Below, piece after piece: positions 1 through 12,702 of a stretch of 64,000 nt of DNA. This stretch comes from Balamuthia mandrillaris. Lineage: Eukaryota > Discosea > Longamoebia > Balamuthiidae. The notes under the pieces were generated by a model that did no database searches, was not told the origin of the DNA, and saw nothing but the letters and a program-made list of their open reading frames with translations. Every line of letters starts with the position of its first letter. The stretch's first letter is position 1. Both the position numbers and the translations under genes were made by a program. The DNA lies in the NCBI GenBank assembly GCA_031835245.1, contig JAVKOQ010000024.1, forward strand, positions 62,001 to 126,000. Reading direction: 5' to 3'.

Positions 1-45
1 GTTACAAAGGCTTTTCACATACCAACCTCACTTTCGTTCAAATAG

Positions 46-3000
46 GATGTAGCACCAATCCATATGTTCCTGTTAGACGAATGGCGGGAGAGTCTCTTGG
101 CATGCTCTCACGTATTGAAGGAGATAAATTTACCGATGGCCTTATACGTTATCTTTTGACCCAGGTTGTTGCATGTTATGTTTTGTAGCTTTCCTGCCTT
201 GTACTGATTTTGTTCCGAGCAACAGGTAAAGTCAAAGAACCTAGAGGTCAAGGCCATCAGTGCTTTTCTTCTTGGTTGTGTGCATAGGTCTGTGGGAGGC
301 ATACGTTCTGCTCCATATCTGACCGTTACTGCAGATCACCTTCGTGAACTTTGCCAAGACGCCCATCCAACCGTTTGTATCTGGGCTCTTCATGCATTGT
401 GGCTTACTATCGATGCTGCTGGTATATTTTTCTCCTCGTTTCTTTTTTTTAAGCTTTTCTTTTCTCTCTTTTTTTAAAAAAAATGATTGTAATCCTTGTT
501 TATGCATTTATATTCGCAGGCATTACCTTCGGAAGCAGATCTCAAAACGCTCTGGACTTAGTCATTTCGCAAATGATGGTCGAACGCAATGAAAAAGATG
601 ACCTACAAAAGGTTTATCGCTGCATTGGGAGAGTGGTGAATGCAGTTGTCACCGCGTTGGGTCCAGAGCTGAGACCGTCGTCTGCGTTAATGCTATCCTG
701 CGATGCCGTAGTTTCTCAACTGAGGGTAGGACGTACCAAACATTTTTTTTTTTTTTTGCACAAATGTTAATTTCCTTTGTTTTGTCTTGTGCTTTTCATT
801 TTCTCACCTTTAGCAGAGCGAGGGCGCATTAGTAAGATTGGAGTCTATCCACTTTTTACAAAGGCTAATGTTGTTTGCCCCACACACCGTGGAAATATCT
901 AGTTTTCTGCCGTTCCTTTGTTCGCAATTTGCCAGCGAGTCGCCTCTAGTCCGTAAAGCTGCTTTGATCTGTCTCAGGCAGTGCACGCAGCTTCCCAGCT
1001 CAGAGGTTGTGCACACTTCTCCTTTGCAAATTGAACTCCTCCTCTGGAAAATGGTATCGTTACATAGCATCATGTTGCCCCTCTTTGTGTTGTGTGTGGT
1101 TTTATTTGCTTGTTTATTAGTTTATTGGTTGTTCTTTTTTGGCTATGTTTTTCACTACGAATAACTCATACTGGATTGCGTTTGTTGTGTGGTCCTAACT
1201 CCCCAGCTTGATAAGGAGACAGAGGAATCCATAAGAGCAGAAATTCGTCAATTAATAACAGGATTGCAGGAACGGTGGGCTCCTGAAGAACCAGTGCCTT
1301 ACCTACTGCTGTGCAGGCAGGTTGTACTGTCAACCACCCGTTCCGCCAAAGGCGGTAGTAGCGTGCAGGTTACAGAGGTAAAGGAAGCTGATGATGAAGC
1401 GGAGAGAGAAGACAGTGACGAAAGTGAATCGGAGGAGCCATCCGGAGTAGAGCCCGTATCTGGACCGGAGTCCCAAATACCCGATCAACCGGAGCCAGCT
1501 GTGATAGGCTTTGTTCCAAGGTAGCAACCTAGTTGTTTGTTTGGTAATGCATGCCTGCTTACAACGGGTTGTCGGCCTTTCTTTGTACTAATAGGTGGAG
1601 AACCAAAGTATTTGCTATGCAGCGTCTAGAGTCCATTCTTCGGCTTGCGGACACTAACCAACGACACCATTTCGACTTAGCCATGGCACGTAAGGAAGCC
1701 CTCAAAAATGTGTCATCAGCCACAGCCAACATCTCTCCGCGCCTTACGAACAGTTCATTCCTTGTCACCAAATTGGCGGACTTAGTCGGTGTTGCTTTTT
1801 CTGCTACTACTTCAGATATTCCTTCCCTTCGTCCATTTGGCATGCGAGTCATGCGTGCAGTTATTGAGGTAATCAATCATTGCTTCCTCTACCAACAATA
1901 GTGGACTAAGCAATAATTTTCACTTGCACGTAGCTTTTTGGAGAAGGAGAAGATCCTGATTACAGAGGTCACAAGTTGTTGGAGCAATACCAAGCACAAA
2001 TCACAGCAGCCTTTAGGGCAGGCTTCTCCAAGGACGCCGAAAACCAACCTCAGTTACAAGCGGAGACCTGCGCTGCTATAAACACCTTTCTGTTGATGGA
2101 TATCACTAATGATGCCATAACTTTGCGCAAAGTAATTGCATTGTTGCTAAACTTAGGACAAAACATCCAAGGTACACTTTCCTTGGTAAGATTTGCTTCG
2201 TTGCTCAGTCTAAACCTTCTACTTTTGCTTTTGTCACTGGTTGTTTTCTTCTTCTTCTACTATGTTATAGAGGTGAATCTGGAAGAGTATGGTGAATATG
2301 CAGCAACCACTGTTAAAGTTGCAGTGCTCTCTGTACTAGCGCAATTGTACGTACGCGCACGTCGTTCCCTGCAAGATGCCTCCTCTTTTCCTTTTGACCA
2401 TGCCTCTCTTGTTTATAAGCAAATCCATGCCGTAAGCTTCCTCCTGCCTTCTTTTTTGTTATTTTTGTTTTGGGTATTGGGTTTGTGTTTACATTAAGGA
2501 CGATATGGGTTCTAAATGTTTTTAATGGAAGTGCTTACCGAAGTTGGGAAAGGCCTGGCGGTGGTTATTGGTGGATTATGCAATCCTTGGTTCTCAACCG
2601 TTTTCGGTGTGCAAGGCGCGTGCCAAGCAAGCAGAAGCACTCTACGACGAAAGTGCAGTACCCAACATTCTTCCCGCTTATGTCAGCGCTTGGCCAGCGG
2701 TGCTTAGTGCCTGTGCCTTTGCTTCTGCTGATACTCCCTCTTCGACAGAGGACGATGATGAGGACAATGATGATGATGATGAAGAGGAGGACGAAGATGG
2801 CGAGGAAGACAGGAATCATGACGATGACGAAAAAAAGAAGCCAAGCAAACCAAAGAGGAAGGCGGTGGAGCAAGAGGCGGGCGAACATATATCTTTCGCA
2901 CAAGAGAGGACCCAAACTTTGACTCTGGTGTTTGGCCTTGCTGTCAAGTTCCTTGCCAAGCAACCGCCAGCAGAGGGTGGGGAGGAGGTCGAGTATTGTC

Positions 3001-5000
3001 TTGAGGCACTCTCCCAGCTTTTCCAAGATGTGAACTGGGAGTATCTTCCTAACCATGCCTTCTCCGAACTGCTGCACATGCTCCCTTCTATGCTGGAGCG
3101 ATGGCGACATACCAACAGAACATTGCTTCTTTCTGCTCTCCTCTTGCACCAGTTGGTTCTCTATGGTATCAACGCTAATACCAGCCATTCGTCTACGGCA
3201 CCAAGTGTCCTTGGCGATATAGACAGCAATGGCACTGACCAACTCGCTGTGGAGGCTGAAACTTCTACCACAGTGGTGGGTGAATACTCCTCAGACGAGG
3301 AGAGCACCCTCAGGAAGCCTTCTGATCACGAAATCTCCTATCTTTTAGCTATTTGCATATCTGTTTTTTCTCGGGAAAGTACCGCTATCAAAGCAAGCCA
3401 AACCCGAATGGACCCAGTGCTATTGGCAGCCCTGCAACGTTCTCTGCAGACCATGGCGCTATTGCCCCGTCTTATGGACTCTCTCCAGCGAGTTCGATAT
3501 ACACCTGCCCTGCTGGCTGTTGTCCTCGATGTTTGTGGCTCTACCACTTTTGTTGATACTGAAGAAAGCTCCTCTACTGCTACGGCTCCTTCCACCAGTG
3601 CCATCACCAGCCTATCTGACGAAGGACGGGCTACCTTGATTGCTTTGCTAACGATTGAGCACTTCCCACATGATGCCGTTGGCCTCGAAGAATGGCACTC
3701 TCTCACTTCAGGTGCTGTCTGTACCATTTTGAAGCGCTTACAAGACCTTCACACAAGGTATTATCGTTCCTCTTTCTTGTCAGTAATCTTAGTCCTTCAT
3801 TGTTATTGATCTTATTGCCTTTGTTTCACCTTATGTTATTTTATTGTGTTTTATTTTGTTTTTACCTCATTCATACACAGCGGACATAACACTTCATCAG
3901 CAACATCATGCCGTGAAGCTTCCCTTCTCAAATGCTTAGAAAGCTTGTTGCAGCTGCTAAGCTCCCAGCTGCCAGCCCCTCTTCACCGCCGGATAGCAAA
4001 CGCCTTCCAAACAACCCTTACTCGTCCTCTGCACCCTGCTGTATGCCTCTTCCCCTCTCTCTCCTGTAATTGACGTTGAAATAGGTATTCACCCGTTTCT
4101 AACAACAGAAGGATAAGACTGCACTGCAAGTAGAGCCTAAGCTTACAGTTGTTCGTATGTTAACCGGCTTTCTGACCACAAATGAGGGAGAGCAAAAGAC
4201 GATAGGGGGACTGGCCTATATCGGAGAGCTATTGCCGTACCTTCTCGAAGCACTGTATTCGACTGTCAGTGCTACTGGTGTGGATGGTGCTACCACTGCC
4301 CATGTCGAAGCCTACTCGCACCTCGCTACTGAAATCGTTAAGTTACTGGCTCTCCTTCAGCAAGTTTCCTTCTCCCTGCCCGGTATTCTCCTCAGTTTCT
4401 CTCTCACCCGACTCTCTTCTTCCCACATCTCAATGTTTGACATCAAAAACTGATGCTTCGACCTTACCAGAGGGTGAACAGGAGGCAGTAACAGCAAATG
4501 AACGTGGAGAGTGTTTACAAGCAGTGCTGATTGTAGCGTTGGTGAAGGTACTTGCCAGTGAAGAGCAGGATTCAGAAAACAAACCCGTCGCACGATCTTC
4601 CTCTTCCTCGTGGACTGCCTTTCGCAATTTGGCTGTACAGCTTCTGGTTAGACTAGCCACGTCTCCATCCACTGCTGCATCCTTCAGAACAGTAGTGTCA
4701 TGCCTCCCTGCTGCTCACAAACAACGTCTGGAAAGCTCCCTGCGCAACGGCCCTTCCTCCAACGGTCCTACCCGCTCCAGCCGTTTAGAGGACACTGCCA
4801 CCGCTGGCAAGACTCCTCCTCGCCTGGACTTTTCTAAATATGTCTCTTCTTCCGATTCTTCTTCTCCTCCTGCTTCCCCTCCACGACGCTCTTCCTCTTC
4901 TTCTCGTTTCTCTTCATCTTCCTTTTCCTCTTCCTCTTTTTCTTCATTTGCCTCTTCCTCTTTCTCCGACTCAGATGATGACGAACCATCTTCGCCCTAA
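46..5000 (+). CDS. HEATR5: HEATR5/Laa1-family HEAT-repeat protein, 3' part (5' end outside window)
   Basis: Spliced coding sequence of at least nine exons, entering the window already open and ending at TAA 4998-5000. The translated exons follow the C-terminal half of HEATR5A/B in order: a segment with HRSVGGIRSAPYL, then VYRCIGRVVNAVVTALGPEL, LQRLMLFAPHTVEISSFLP, ALICLRQC, LDKETEESIRAEI, then FVPRWRTKVFAMQRLESIL and HKLLEQYQAQITAAFRAGF. Family knowledge: HEATR5B/Laa1 binds AP-1 (and aftiphilin-type partners) and supports clathrin-AP-1 trafficking at the trans-Golgi network and endosomes. Exons are visible at 46-164, 226-421, about 523-724, 816-1050, 1200-1521 and onward. The 2.75-2.9 kb region encodes an Asp/Glu/Lys-rich insert (DDDDEEEDEDGEED) and the extreme C-terminus is a Ser-rich tail ending in DSDDDEPSSP; both are low-complexity additions. 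Only the start is missing. Family assignment is strong; exact splice sites are by eye. Confidence 0.88.
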
Positions 5001-5301
5001 AAAGAGTGAAGTCTCTCCCATATCTTTTATACTATGTGCTATTTTTTATACACAATTCAAGCACCATCGCGGACTGCAAAGCCAACAACAGCGCTTGCTT
5101 GTAACCACCCTCTTCCCCGCTTTTTTGTTTTGTATAGAGAAACATGTTGTTGATTGTTTGTTTGTTTGTGAGTTGGCTACAAAAACGTGCAGCAAGGAAG
5201 GAAGGAAGGGCTACGCGACTCATTTGCTGTTCCCCATATTCCACCCACAGAAGAAGAGGAAGGCGACGGAGAGCCATAAAAAAGAGAGAACTCTTGCACA
5301 C
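5001..5301. other. Intergenic spacer, HEATR5 3' end to cyclin start
   Basis: About 300 bp between the HEATR5 stop and the proposed cyclin ATG at 5302. The cyclin frame stays open upstream to about 4840, but that extension overlaps the HEATR5 Ser tail and has no sign of conservation, so the downstream ATG was preferred. Nothing else was recognised here. Confidence 0.5.
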
Positions 5302-6488
5302 ATGGAGAGACGTTGCGTTGTTGGTGTAACTACAACAAGTAAGCAAGAAGTGGTTGACGAAGGGAGTTTAGAGGTGTATCACAGGCATGTCTTTCAGCAG
5401 GTCAACTTGGTCCAAAGAGAGGACAACGGCAGGGAATGTGTAGCACTGGGCTTCGCCTCATGCTCGGACCTGCTGCAAGCGCTACGAGAGAAGGACGAAG
5501 AGTGGAAAAGTCAAGTTGAAACGTCACGCTGGACAGAACCTACCGAGGAAAGGTTCTTGTTGGAGCGTCTTCTGCTCGAAGCAAAGCAACACAAAGTCAT
5601 GTTTGTATGCTGTTATCTTTGCATGATCAGTTGCTGACTTGGGGAGAAGGCCTGCTACCAAATTCACAGCTCTTGCTCTTATGTTTCTCTACCTAAGGCG
5701 CCGCCGTGCTACATCGAAGTGGACAAGCGCCGCAAAGCAAAAATTGCAGCTGGAGCACTTGCAGTTAATGGTCTCCGCTTGTCTTCATATGTGCAGCAAG
5801 CAATGGGAAAGAAAGAGCAGTTATCAAAACGCCATACCAAAGGCCCTTGACCGCAAGGACCGGGTTCTGTTGCAGCACTTTAAAGCTTGTGAATTGGAGC
5901 TGCTGACTGTTCTTCGCTTTCAGCTTAGGCCAGCTACCCCATACGATTTCCTTGAACTTCAGCTTCGCTTGTTTGCGTACGTGTTCTTTCTTGGTCCACA
6001 CGCGCGCTGATGCTCACTGCCATTCAATCTGCAGGCATTACTTTGGGTTTGTCAGAGAAAAGGAATTGCGCGACTTGGCAATACTACTACTGGTACGTCT
6101 CCATTTATATCTTCTACGACCACAATTCTGATAGTTGTTATCAGGAGCTTTTGTACTTTCCATCTCCAAATGTCTTCCTCCAACAGCCCTTCGAGTTGCT
6201 GGCGATAAGTTGTGTAAGGCGCCTCTCTTGTTCTCTTTTACTATTTGTTTGCTAATATCATGGTCAGATAGTGGGGGCTGCTACCCTTGCTCACAGCGGG
6301 GCGGGAGTACCTGGTGCTGTTTTGTACTGGGGTAAGGAGCTTTTTGTTTGCTCCACCAGGCTTCTATTAGTTAACCACAAACCCATACAGGCAGCACTGT
6401 AGCGCCCTTCTCCACCAACCAATTGCTGCAGACAACCCACTCTATCCTAGCGCATTGCCTCCAGTTGCCGCCAGTTTCAAGCGAATGA
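5302..6488 (+). CDS. Cyclin-fold protein (divergent cyclin)
   Basis: Spliced gene starting MERRCVVGVTTTSKQ and ending SSE with TGA at 6486-6488. The middle shows the cyclin-box pattern: LQLEHLQLMVSACLHMCSKQ resembles the helix with the conserved (A)CL.(I/L)ASK signature, and ACELELLTVLRFQL followed by RPATPYDFLELQLR matches the E..(I/V)L..L.F.L..PTPYDFL signature of cyclins. Later exons (about 6045-6099, 6146-6213, 6268-6331, 6391-6488) give HYFGFVREKELRDLAILLL, FPSPNVFLQQPFELLAISC and GAATLAHSG, consistent with the second cyclin fold. The 6268-6331/6391-6488 junction was checked and is in frame. The first intron (within about 5596-5700) could not be fixed because the available donors and acceptors give different phases. 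Cyclins bind and activate cyclin-dependent kinases; which class this belongs to (cell-cycle or transcriptional) cannot be told from the sequence. Confidence 0.7.
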
Positions 6489-6625
6489 ATGGCAACTTTT
6501 TTAACAAGCAAGGCCAAGCCACTTCTGGCAGCGTTTGTTTTATTTTTGTTTTTTTTTTTCAGGATTTTTCAATAATCAGAGTGGAGGCCTCTTGTTCGTT
6601 TCTTGTTTAAAAACCGATGAATGAT
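6489..6625. other. Short convergent 3' spacer
   Basis: A spacer of 137 bp between the stop codons of the cyclin (+) and OGDH (-). It contains T-rich runs (6536-6560) and the two 3' untranslated regions must share it. No gene was seen. Confidence 0.5.
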
Positions 6626-9600
6626 TTAAGCAAAAGCAGCATTAAGGAGCTGACGAAGCTGGTTCTTGTGAGTCTTGGGGGAACCGGTGGCGGGGGAGGC
6701 GGAGGGAGCACGACCCACGTAACGAAGGTCGACAAGGCCTCGGCTCTTCCTGAGGGAGCTTCTGATGTGTGGGTTGATCCAGTTCCAGGCGCCCATGTTC
6801 TTGGGTTCCTCCTGAGCCCACGTGATTTCAGCGTTGGAATAGAGCTTGGCCTGGGATTCTACGTGGTCGAATGGGAAGGGAGCAAGCTGCTCTATCCGCA
6901 CGATGGCCACGTCGTTGAAGCCACGCTCCTCTCTCTCCTTTTCGAGGTCATAGTAAACATTGCCAGAGCAGAAGATGAGACGGCGGACTTGATCAGGAGG
7001 AACAAGAGTGGGGCAAGTGTCAGGGATGACGCGACGGAAGGTGAGATGGTTGCCAGAGTCCAGGAAATCGGAAAGAGGGGAGACGGCCTTGGGGTACTTG
7101 AGCAAGCGCTTGGGAGAGATTACGATGAGAGGCTTCCTAAAGTCGCGGTGGACCTGCCGGCGGAGCACATGGAAGTAGTTGGCGGGGGTGGTACAGTTAA
7201 CGACCTGCCAGTTGGTGCGCTGAATTTGAGTGCGCTGCTCGCGGACCATGCTTGGGATCTCGTCTGGGTCGCTGTCGCTCATCTGCAGGAATCGCTCAAG
7301 GCGGGCAGAACTGTGCTCAGGGCCGGCTCCGTCGTAGCCGTGGGGCAGCAGCAGAACTATGCCCGACTGGCGGAACCACTTGCTCTCTCCAGCGGAGATG
7401 AATTGGTCAATGATGACCTGAGCCCCGTTGCTGAAATCGCCAAACTGGGCCTCCCAGCAGACCAGCGAGTTGGGGTTCTCCAAACTGAAGCCAAGCTCGA
7501 AGCCAAGGACTGCAAACTCGCTGAGAGGGCTGTTAGTGATCTGGAACTCGCCCTGCTCTGGAGAGAGGTGGGCAAGCGGGGTGTGGATGTTTCCGTTGTT
7601 GTTGTCGTGGAGGACAGCATGCCTGTGACTGAAGGTACCCCTCTCGACGTCCTGTCCGCTCAATCGCACAAGGTTTTTCTCAAGCAGCAAGGAACCAAAG
7701 GCAAGGGCCTCGGCAGTGGCCCAGTTGATACCATCTTCACTCTCGAACATGGCACGCTGGCGCTGGACCAGCTTCTCAAGCTGGCGGTGCAGCTTGAAGC
7801 CCTGAGGAATGTCAGTGAGAGTGTTGGCGATTTTCATGAGGGTGTCCTTGGGAAGAGCGGTGGAACGGATCTTGGAGAGCTGCTCAGGGCTCTTGTAGCC
7901 CTTCCAATAGGAGTCCAGCCAGTCCATGTTCTTTGGCTCGTAAGTGCTCGCTCGCTCATAAGCGCTGTTGTACTCTTGCATAACACGATCCTCCATGGCC
8001 TTGATGTCCTCTTGAGTAACCACTCCCTCCTTCAGCATGTGCTCCCTGTACACATCCAGCGTAGGCTTGTGTTTCTTAATCATTTTGTACATGAGGGGCT
8101 GGGTGAAGCTGGGTTCGTCACCCTCGTTGTGGCCCTCCCTGCGGTAACACACAATGTCCACCACAACGTCCTTGTTGAAAGTGTGGCGGTACTCCACTGC
8201 CAACCTCATGCAGTGAACCACTGCCTCTGGGTCGTCTCCGTTGACGTGGAAGATGGGTGCACCTACAGTCTTGGCCACTTCAGTGGGATAAGGGGAGGCC
8301 ATCGGCAGCCGACCCACCTTCGGATCCGTGGTGAAGCCCAGTTGGTTGTTCACTATGATATGGATCACTCCTCCCGTCGAGTAGTTCTTCCACTGTCCCA
8401 TGTCGAAGGTTTCGTAGACTACTCCCTGTCCCGCAAAGGAGGCGTCACCGTGCAGCAGTACTGCCAACGCCTTCTTTTGCTCCGTGTCATCGCTGTACAC
8501 CTGTTTTGCTTTTGTCTTGCCCACCACCACTGGATCCACAGCCTCTAAATGGGAAGGGTTGGCTACTAGAGACAAGTGCACCTTCTTTCCCGATACCGTC
8601 GGTCGGTCGTAGGACGTGCCCAAGTGGTATTTGACATCTCCTGAACCTTGTCCAAGATCGTTGGCGTGGTTGCCTTCTGGATTAAACTCGTGCAGCAATT
8701 GCTCCAACGGCTTTCGTACCACATTAGCCAAAACATTTAATCTTCCTGTTTGCAACCGTAGTCGTCATTATAATCGCAAAGCGTTTGAAAGACAACAGAT
8801 TAAATGGAGGTACCTCGGTGGGGCATTCCAATAACCACACTTTCAGTGCCATGGTCCGCAGCCAGATCTACCATTGACTTCATGCCTGGAATCAGAACTT
8901 CACAGCCATCCAAGCCGAAGCGTTTGACTTGTGGGAACTAAAGACAGGAAAAAGCTTAGCTTTTGCACAAATCGGAAGAAGTGCAACTCAGGAAGAAAAG
9001 AGAGCAAAGAGAGCAAGCAAATAAAAAGATGGATGCCGTACTTTGATGCCAAGGAATTTTTCAAAGAGGCCAGACCAGGTAAGTCTGTCAAGGATGTGCA
9101 GCTTCTCTTCTTTAGTGAACGAGTATTGCACAGGCGTCTCAATTCTTTGCCGCAGCCAATTACATTCTTCTCTGTCAGGAATGTGCATATACTCAAAGCC
9201 TATCGAGCCACAATAAGTCTCCTTCAAACGAGCCAAAATATCTCTCAACGTGCGGTGAGGGCTATGTTAGTGGTACATTAGGTGAAGTGGAAATTAGTCT
9301 TCCAATTTTCAAACATTACAAGGAAACAGGAGTTGCAAAGATAAAAGAGCTGGCAGCACCTTTCGCTGTGGAGAAAACCAGAGAGGAGGTTCTTGTCTTC
9401 AAGAAAGATGGGACGGTCCATATCAGCCTCGGTAAAGCCGTAGGTGGCAGGATCTAGCTCCGGGAATTGGTGCTTGAACAGGGAGGAGTTGGTGAGAGGA
9501 TTTAGACGTGCCAAAGTGTGGCCCCTGACTTGAAAGGCGCGCACCAACAACAGCAGTCGCATGCTGTCCTTCGTCTTCTGGTCAACGTCCGGCGCTCCCG

Positions 9601-10141
9601 CGGCAGTAGCGGCGGAAGAAGCTCTGCTGGGGGCAGAGGCGGCAGAAGAACGGATGGAAGGAGGAGGAGTGTAGGCTTCACCGGGGGCCGTTCCACCTTC
9701 CATTTGCCGGAAGAAGCTATCCCAGGAGGCGTGCACTGAGCCAGGGTCCTTCTTCCAAGCTCTGTACATATCCTCCACATAGATGCTGCTAGTGCCATCT
9801 AAGAAGGACTCAGAGAGCTTGCTCAAAGGTACAGCAGAGGGAGTGGAGCCGCTTTGAGCCGCATTGTTGCTAGTGGCAGAGGAGTGGTAAGATGAGGCGG
9901 AAGCCACGGCGGCGCGTCGCAGAGAGGAGTTTAGAAAGAGAGAAGAGCGCGAAAAAGAGTTGGTACTGGCAGCGTTGTGGGAGCGAAGAAGGCGAGAGGA
10001 ATAAGAAAGGGACGAGGAAAAGGATGAAAGAGGGCCAAAGAGAGAGCCGCTTGGGCTGCGGTAAAGCGTGGAGCCGCTTCCAGCAAGTAGTGGCACAACG
10101 CTGCCGCTACCTTGCAACTTCCAGGCACGTAGCGATTGCAT
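6626..10141 (-). CDS. OGDH: 2-oxoglutarate dehydrogenase E1 component, mitochondrial
   Basis: Four exons on the minus strand: 10141-9360, 9261-9042, 8937-8814 and 8745-6626. Their summed length is 3246 nt, an intact frame of 1081 residues, close to the usual 1000-1050. The product is the thiamine-diphosphate E1 of the 2-oxoglutarate dehydrogenase complex, which decarboxylates 2-oxoglutarate in the TCA cycle. The N-terminus ([10 protein letters not shown], then about 100 Ser/Arg/Ala-rich residues with few acids) looks like a mitochondrial presequence. It is followed by [17 protein letters not shown], the conserved E1o N-terminal motif. Further landmarks are [26 protein letters not shown] across exons 3/4, [23 protein letters not shown], and the C-terminal [14 protein letters not shown] motif typical of the family. 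The gene is divergent from the SRRM1-like gene and convergent with the cyclin. Confidence 0.97.
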
Positions 10142-10683
10142 AGCTTTTCAGAGGTCTATTGCAGTTTTGCTGTCGTTATTTTTCAAAATACCACAAAAAA
10201 AAAAAAGATCTTTACTCTCACGAAAGAAAGCAAAGAGTGTTACCCACCTACCTTGAAAGCGAAGCAAAAAGGCAATGGATTGCTGGTTTGAGTTGAGTGA
10301 TCAACTACAAAAAAATAAATTATAACCGGAGGAGCAACGCAGGAATCGGCGTACCCACTTCTCCTCTCTCACTTGGTCGTAACAGCAGCAGAGCAACACA
10401 ACTACCACTACTAGCGCAACTACTGGTGGCGGCGGCGGCGGCGGTGCTCTCTTCCTCCCTACTGTTCTGTCTGGTGCACTCCAGCAGGGGGAAGCCGCGG
10501 CAAATAAACCCCAATAAAATAAAAATGAGGTGGGGGTGGGGATGATGATGCGAAAATTCCGATTGTTGGATTTTGCGCCATGATTGGTGGCGTGAATGCC
10601 ATAATTTCTGCTTGAGGGTTAGCGGGAACACCGTCGAAAGGAAAGAAAAGAAAGAGAAGGCGAGAGAGAGAGAGAGAGAAAAG
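10142..10683. promoter_or_regulatory. Divergent promoter region, OGDH / SRRM1-like
   Basis: This 542-bp spacer lies between two start codons facing away from each other, so it should hold both promoters. It has an A-run near 10195-10207, a run of GGC repeats (about 10430-10445), and a GA-rich stretch (about 10660-10680) just upstream of the SRRM1-like ATG. No defined TATA box or known motif was identified. Confidence 0.45.
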
Positions 10684-11003
10684 ATGGCGGGGGCGGCTGG
10701 TTTCTTCCGGGTAGGTTATCGCTCTCTTGGTGGATTCACTTTTGCTTACCCTTCACTAGACTATTCAGGCTTCAATTTTGTTGACCAAGTGTCCTTTTTT
10801 TTCTTTCTTTTTGTTGTTGGATCTCTGTCGCTTCTCCTCTCTCCTCTTTTTCCCTCTCCGCTTTGCTCCTTCAAACCCCGTGTGGCTTTTAGGGAACGAG
10901 TGCTGAGCAAGACAGTCGCTTCTCTGACAAAACTAAAAAGTACATCAAGAGTACGGACTTTCCTCCAGAGTTTGACATTAAGGTTCTCTCTCCCTCACTC
11001 TCA

Positions 11004-11052
<49 letters not shown>

Positions 11053-11176
11053 CTTCACTTCCTTTCTGTCGTTGCGGTGGGTATGATGAACTCAAAAACG
11101 CATTAGAAGAACAACCAAAAAGCAACTTACTGGTAGTTCGCGATGTTAGCAAATTCTATTGGAGCTGTCTGAACCT

Positions 11177-11218
<42 letters not shown>

Positions 11219-12518
11219 GATTGCATTTCTCCGCGCTTCCTATTCATCCTTTTGCCTTTGAAGGTTAACCTGAGCAGGGTCTCTTTGGAGGCCATGAAGC
11301 CATGGATCACTGCCAGAGTAACTCAACTGCTAAACTTTGAGGATGAGCTGCTAATTAATTTCGTGGTGGGGCTGCTGGAGCAAACGGTACGCAACACCTC
11401 TTTTAATGAGAGAGAGCAAGTGAGGAGAGACAGCAGAGAGAGGAGCGAGAAAAGAGCAGAGAGGAACAAAAGGCTAACCATAACGTACCTCGAGCAGACC
11501 ACGCCTAATCCCAAAGAAATCCAACACCACCTAGAAGGTTTCCTTGAGAAAGATGCCGCCATATTCACGAAGGAGCTGTGGAATTTGCTATTGAGCGCTC
11601 AAAGCTCTCCCACGGGGATTCCTGCCGAGTTTTTAGAAAAGAAAAAGGAAGAATTGAGAAGAAATAAGGTCCTCATTCCTCTTCTCTCTCTCTCTCTCTC
11701 TCTCTCTGCCTTACATCCTGATGCGATATAAGGAGGAACAAGCCCGCCTCCAACAGGCGCTCATAGAGAAGAAAGCTACAGTCGAAAAAGAACTGGAAGA
11801 CAGAAGAAGAGCAGCCGCATTGCCGTCGTCAGCCAGCAGTGGGGTTGCCCGGCATGATAAGGATGGAGGCTTGCTGTCTTTCAAAGAAGAGTCGCCTATC
11901 ATTGATGAACAAGGCAGATCGCAACGGTCTGGGAGAGAAAAGGATAGATATAGGGATAGAAGGGATAGACGAAGAGATGAGCAACGCAGCCGCCGCAGCA
12001 GAGATCGCTCCAGAGACAGGGACAGCTACCGCGACCATCATCGTCATTCTCATCGTCACGGTAGCAGCCGCCGTCACCGAGATCGCTCTGGAGATAGGGA
12101 CGACGAAAGAAATAGCGACAGAAATAGAGATCGAGAGAGGCACACGGACAGCAGAAAGAGTGGCGACAGGAATAGGCGAAGGGACAAGGACAGGCAAAAC
12201 AGGGATAAGGAAGAAGAAACGTCGCAGCGGCTATTCCAAGATACTGATGAACAAGAAGGATCCAATGGGGACAGCCATCACGAGAAAAAGAATGAACAGG
12301 AAAAGAACAAACCTTACTCCCCTTTAAAACGTGGAAGATCAACAGAGAATGGTGACTCAGACAGTGACGCTGGCAAGGAAGCTGGCTCGTCAGATGAAGA
12401 AGCAGACAGCAGAGACAAGAAGAAGTTAAAGATGAGTGGCATTGATCGCACTCAGTACGAACAAGCGCTGCGCCACAAGGCAATACAGAGCCTCCGCAAA
12501 GCCAAAAGTGAAAAATAA
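10684..12518 (+). CDS. SRRM1: SRRM1-like PWI-domain splicing coactivator
   Basis: Five exons (10684-10710, 10893-10982, 11264-11386, 11498-11668, 11733-12518) sum to 1197 nt, an intact frame of 398 residues. The N-terminus AGFFR then GTSAEQDSRFSDK is nearly the signature N-terminus of SRRM1/SRm160. It is followed by a PWI domain, with VSLEAMKPWITARVTQLL containing the PWI-type motif, then FEDELLINFVVGLLEQ, GFLEKDAAIFTKELWNLLLS and GIPAEFLEKKKEELRR. The rest is an Arg/Ser/Asp-rich tail (RDRRDRRRDEQRSRRSRDRS and similar) ending in an acidic/basic stretch. In other species this protein bridges splicing factors and the exon-junction complex and binds nucleic acid through PWI. It is shorter than human SRRM1 (about 900 aa). 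Introns 2 and 4 contain (CT)n tracts. Confidence 0.93.
11009..11051 (+). repeat. (CT)n microsatellite in SRRM1-like intron 2
   Basis: A dinucleotide run of about 20 CT units on the coding strand. A second run of about 15 units follows in the same intron (11182-11213), and another occurs in intron 4 (about 11684-11706). Confidence 0.9.
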
Positions 12519-12538
12519 ATAAATAAATAAATTCATTC

Positions 12539-12544
12539 AATAAA
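12539..12544 (+). terminator. Candidate polyadenylation signal of the SRRM1-like gene
   Basis: An AATAAA hexamer 21 bp after the SRRM1-like stop codon, in a cluster of AATAAATAAATAAAT immediately following TAA 12516-12518. Position and sequence fit a eukaryotic poly(A) signal; no experimental support. Confidence 0.45.
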
Positions 12545-12702
12545 AAAAACCTCGCGAAGAAGGGAACGACAAAGAGACCGCAGACACGAACCGTTGTCTC
12601 CATCACCAAATTTTCCGATCAGTACAGAAATTCCTCATAAAAAGTACCCATGAAAAAGTTCAACCCCTTTATTTAGCTCCTTATTTATTCTAACGCAACA
12701 AC

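Noticed and set aside
2565..3242. 225-codon minus ORF with His-rich and hydrophobic parts
   Set aside because: Antisense shadow of the HEATR5 acidic insert.
6617..8548. 643-codon plus-strand ORF antisense to OGDH
   Set aside because: It lies entirely opposite the conserved OGDH exon 4; its openness follows from codon bias of the real gene and it has no recognisable domain.
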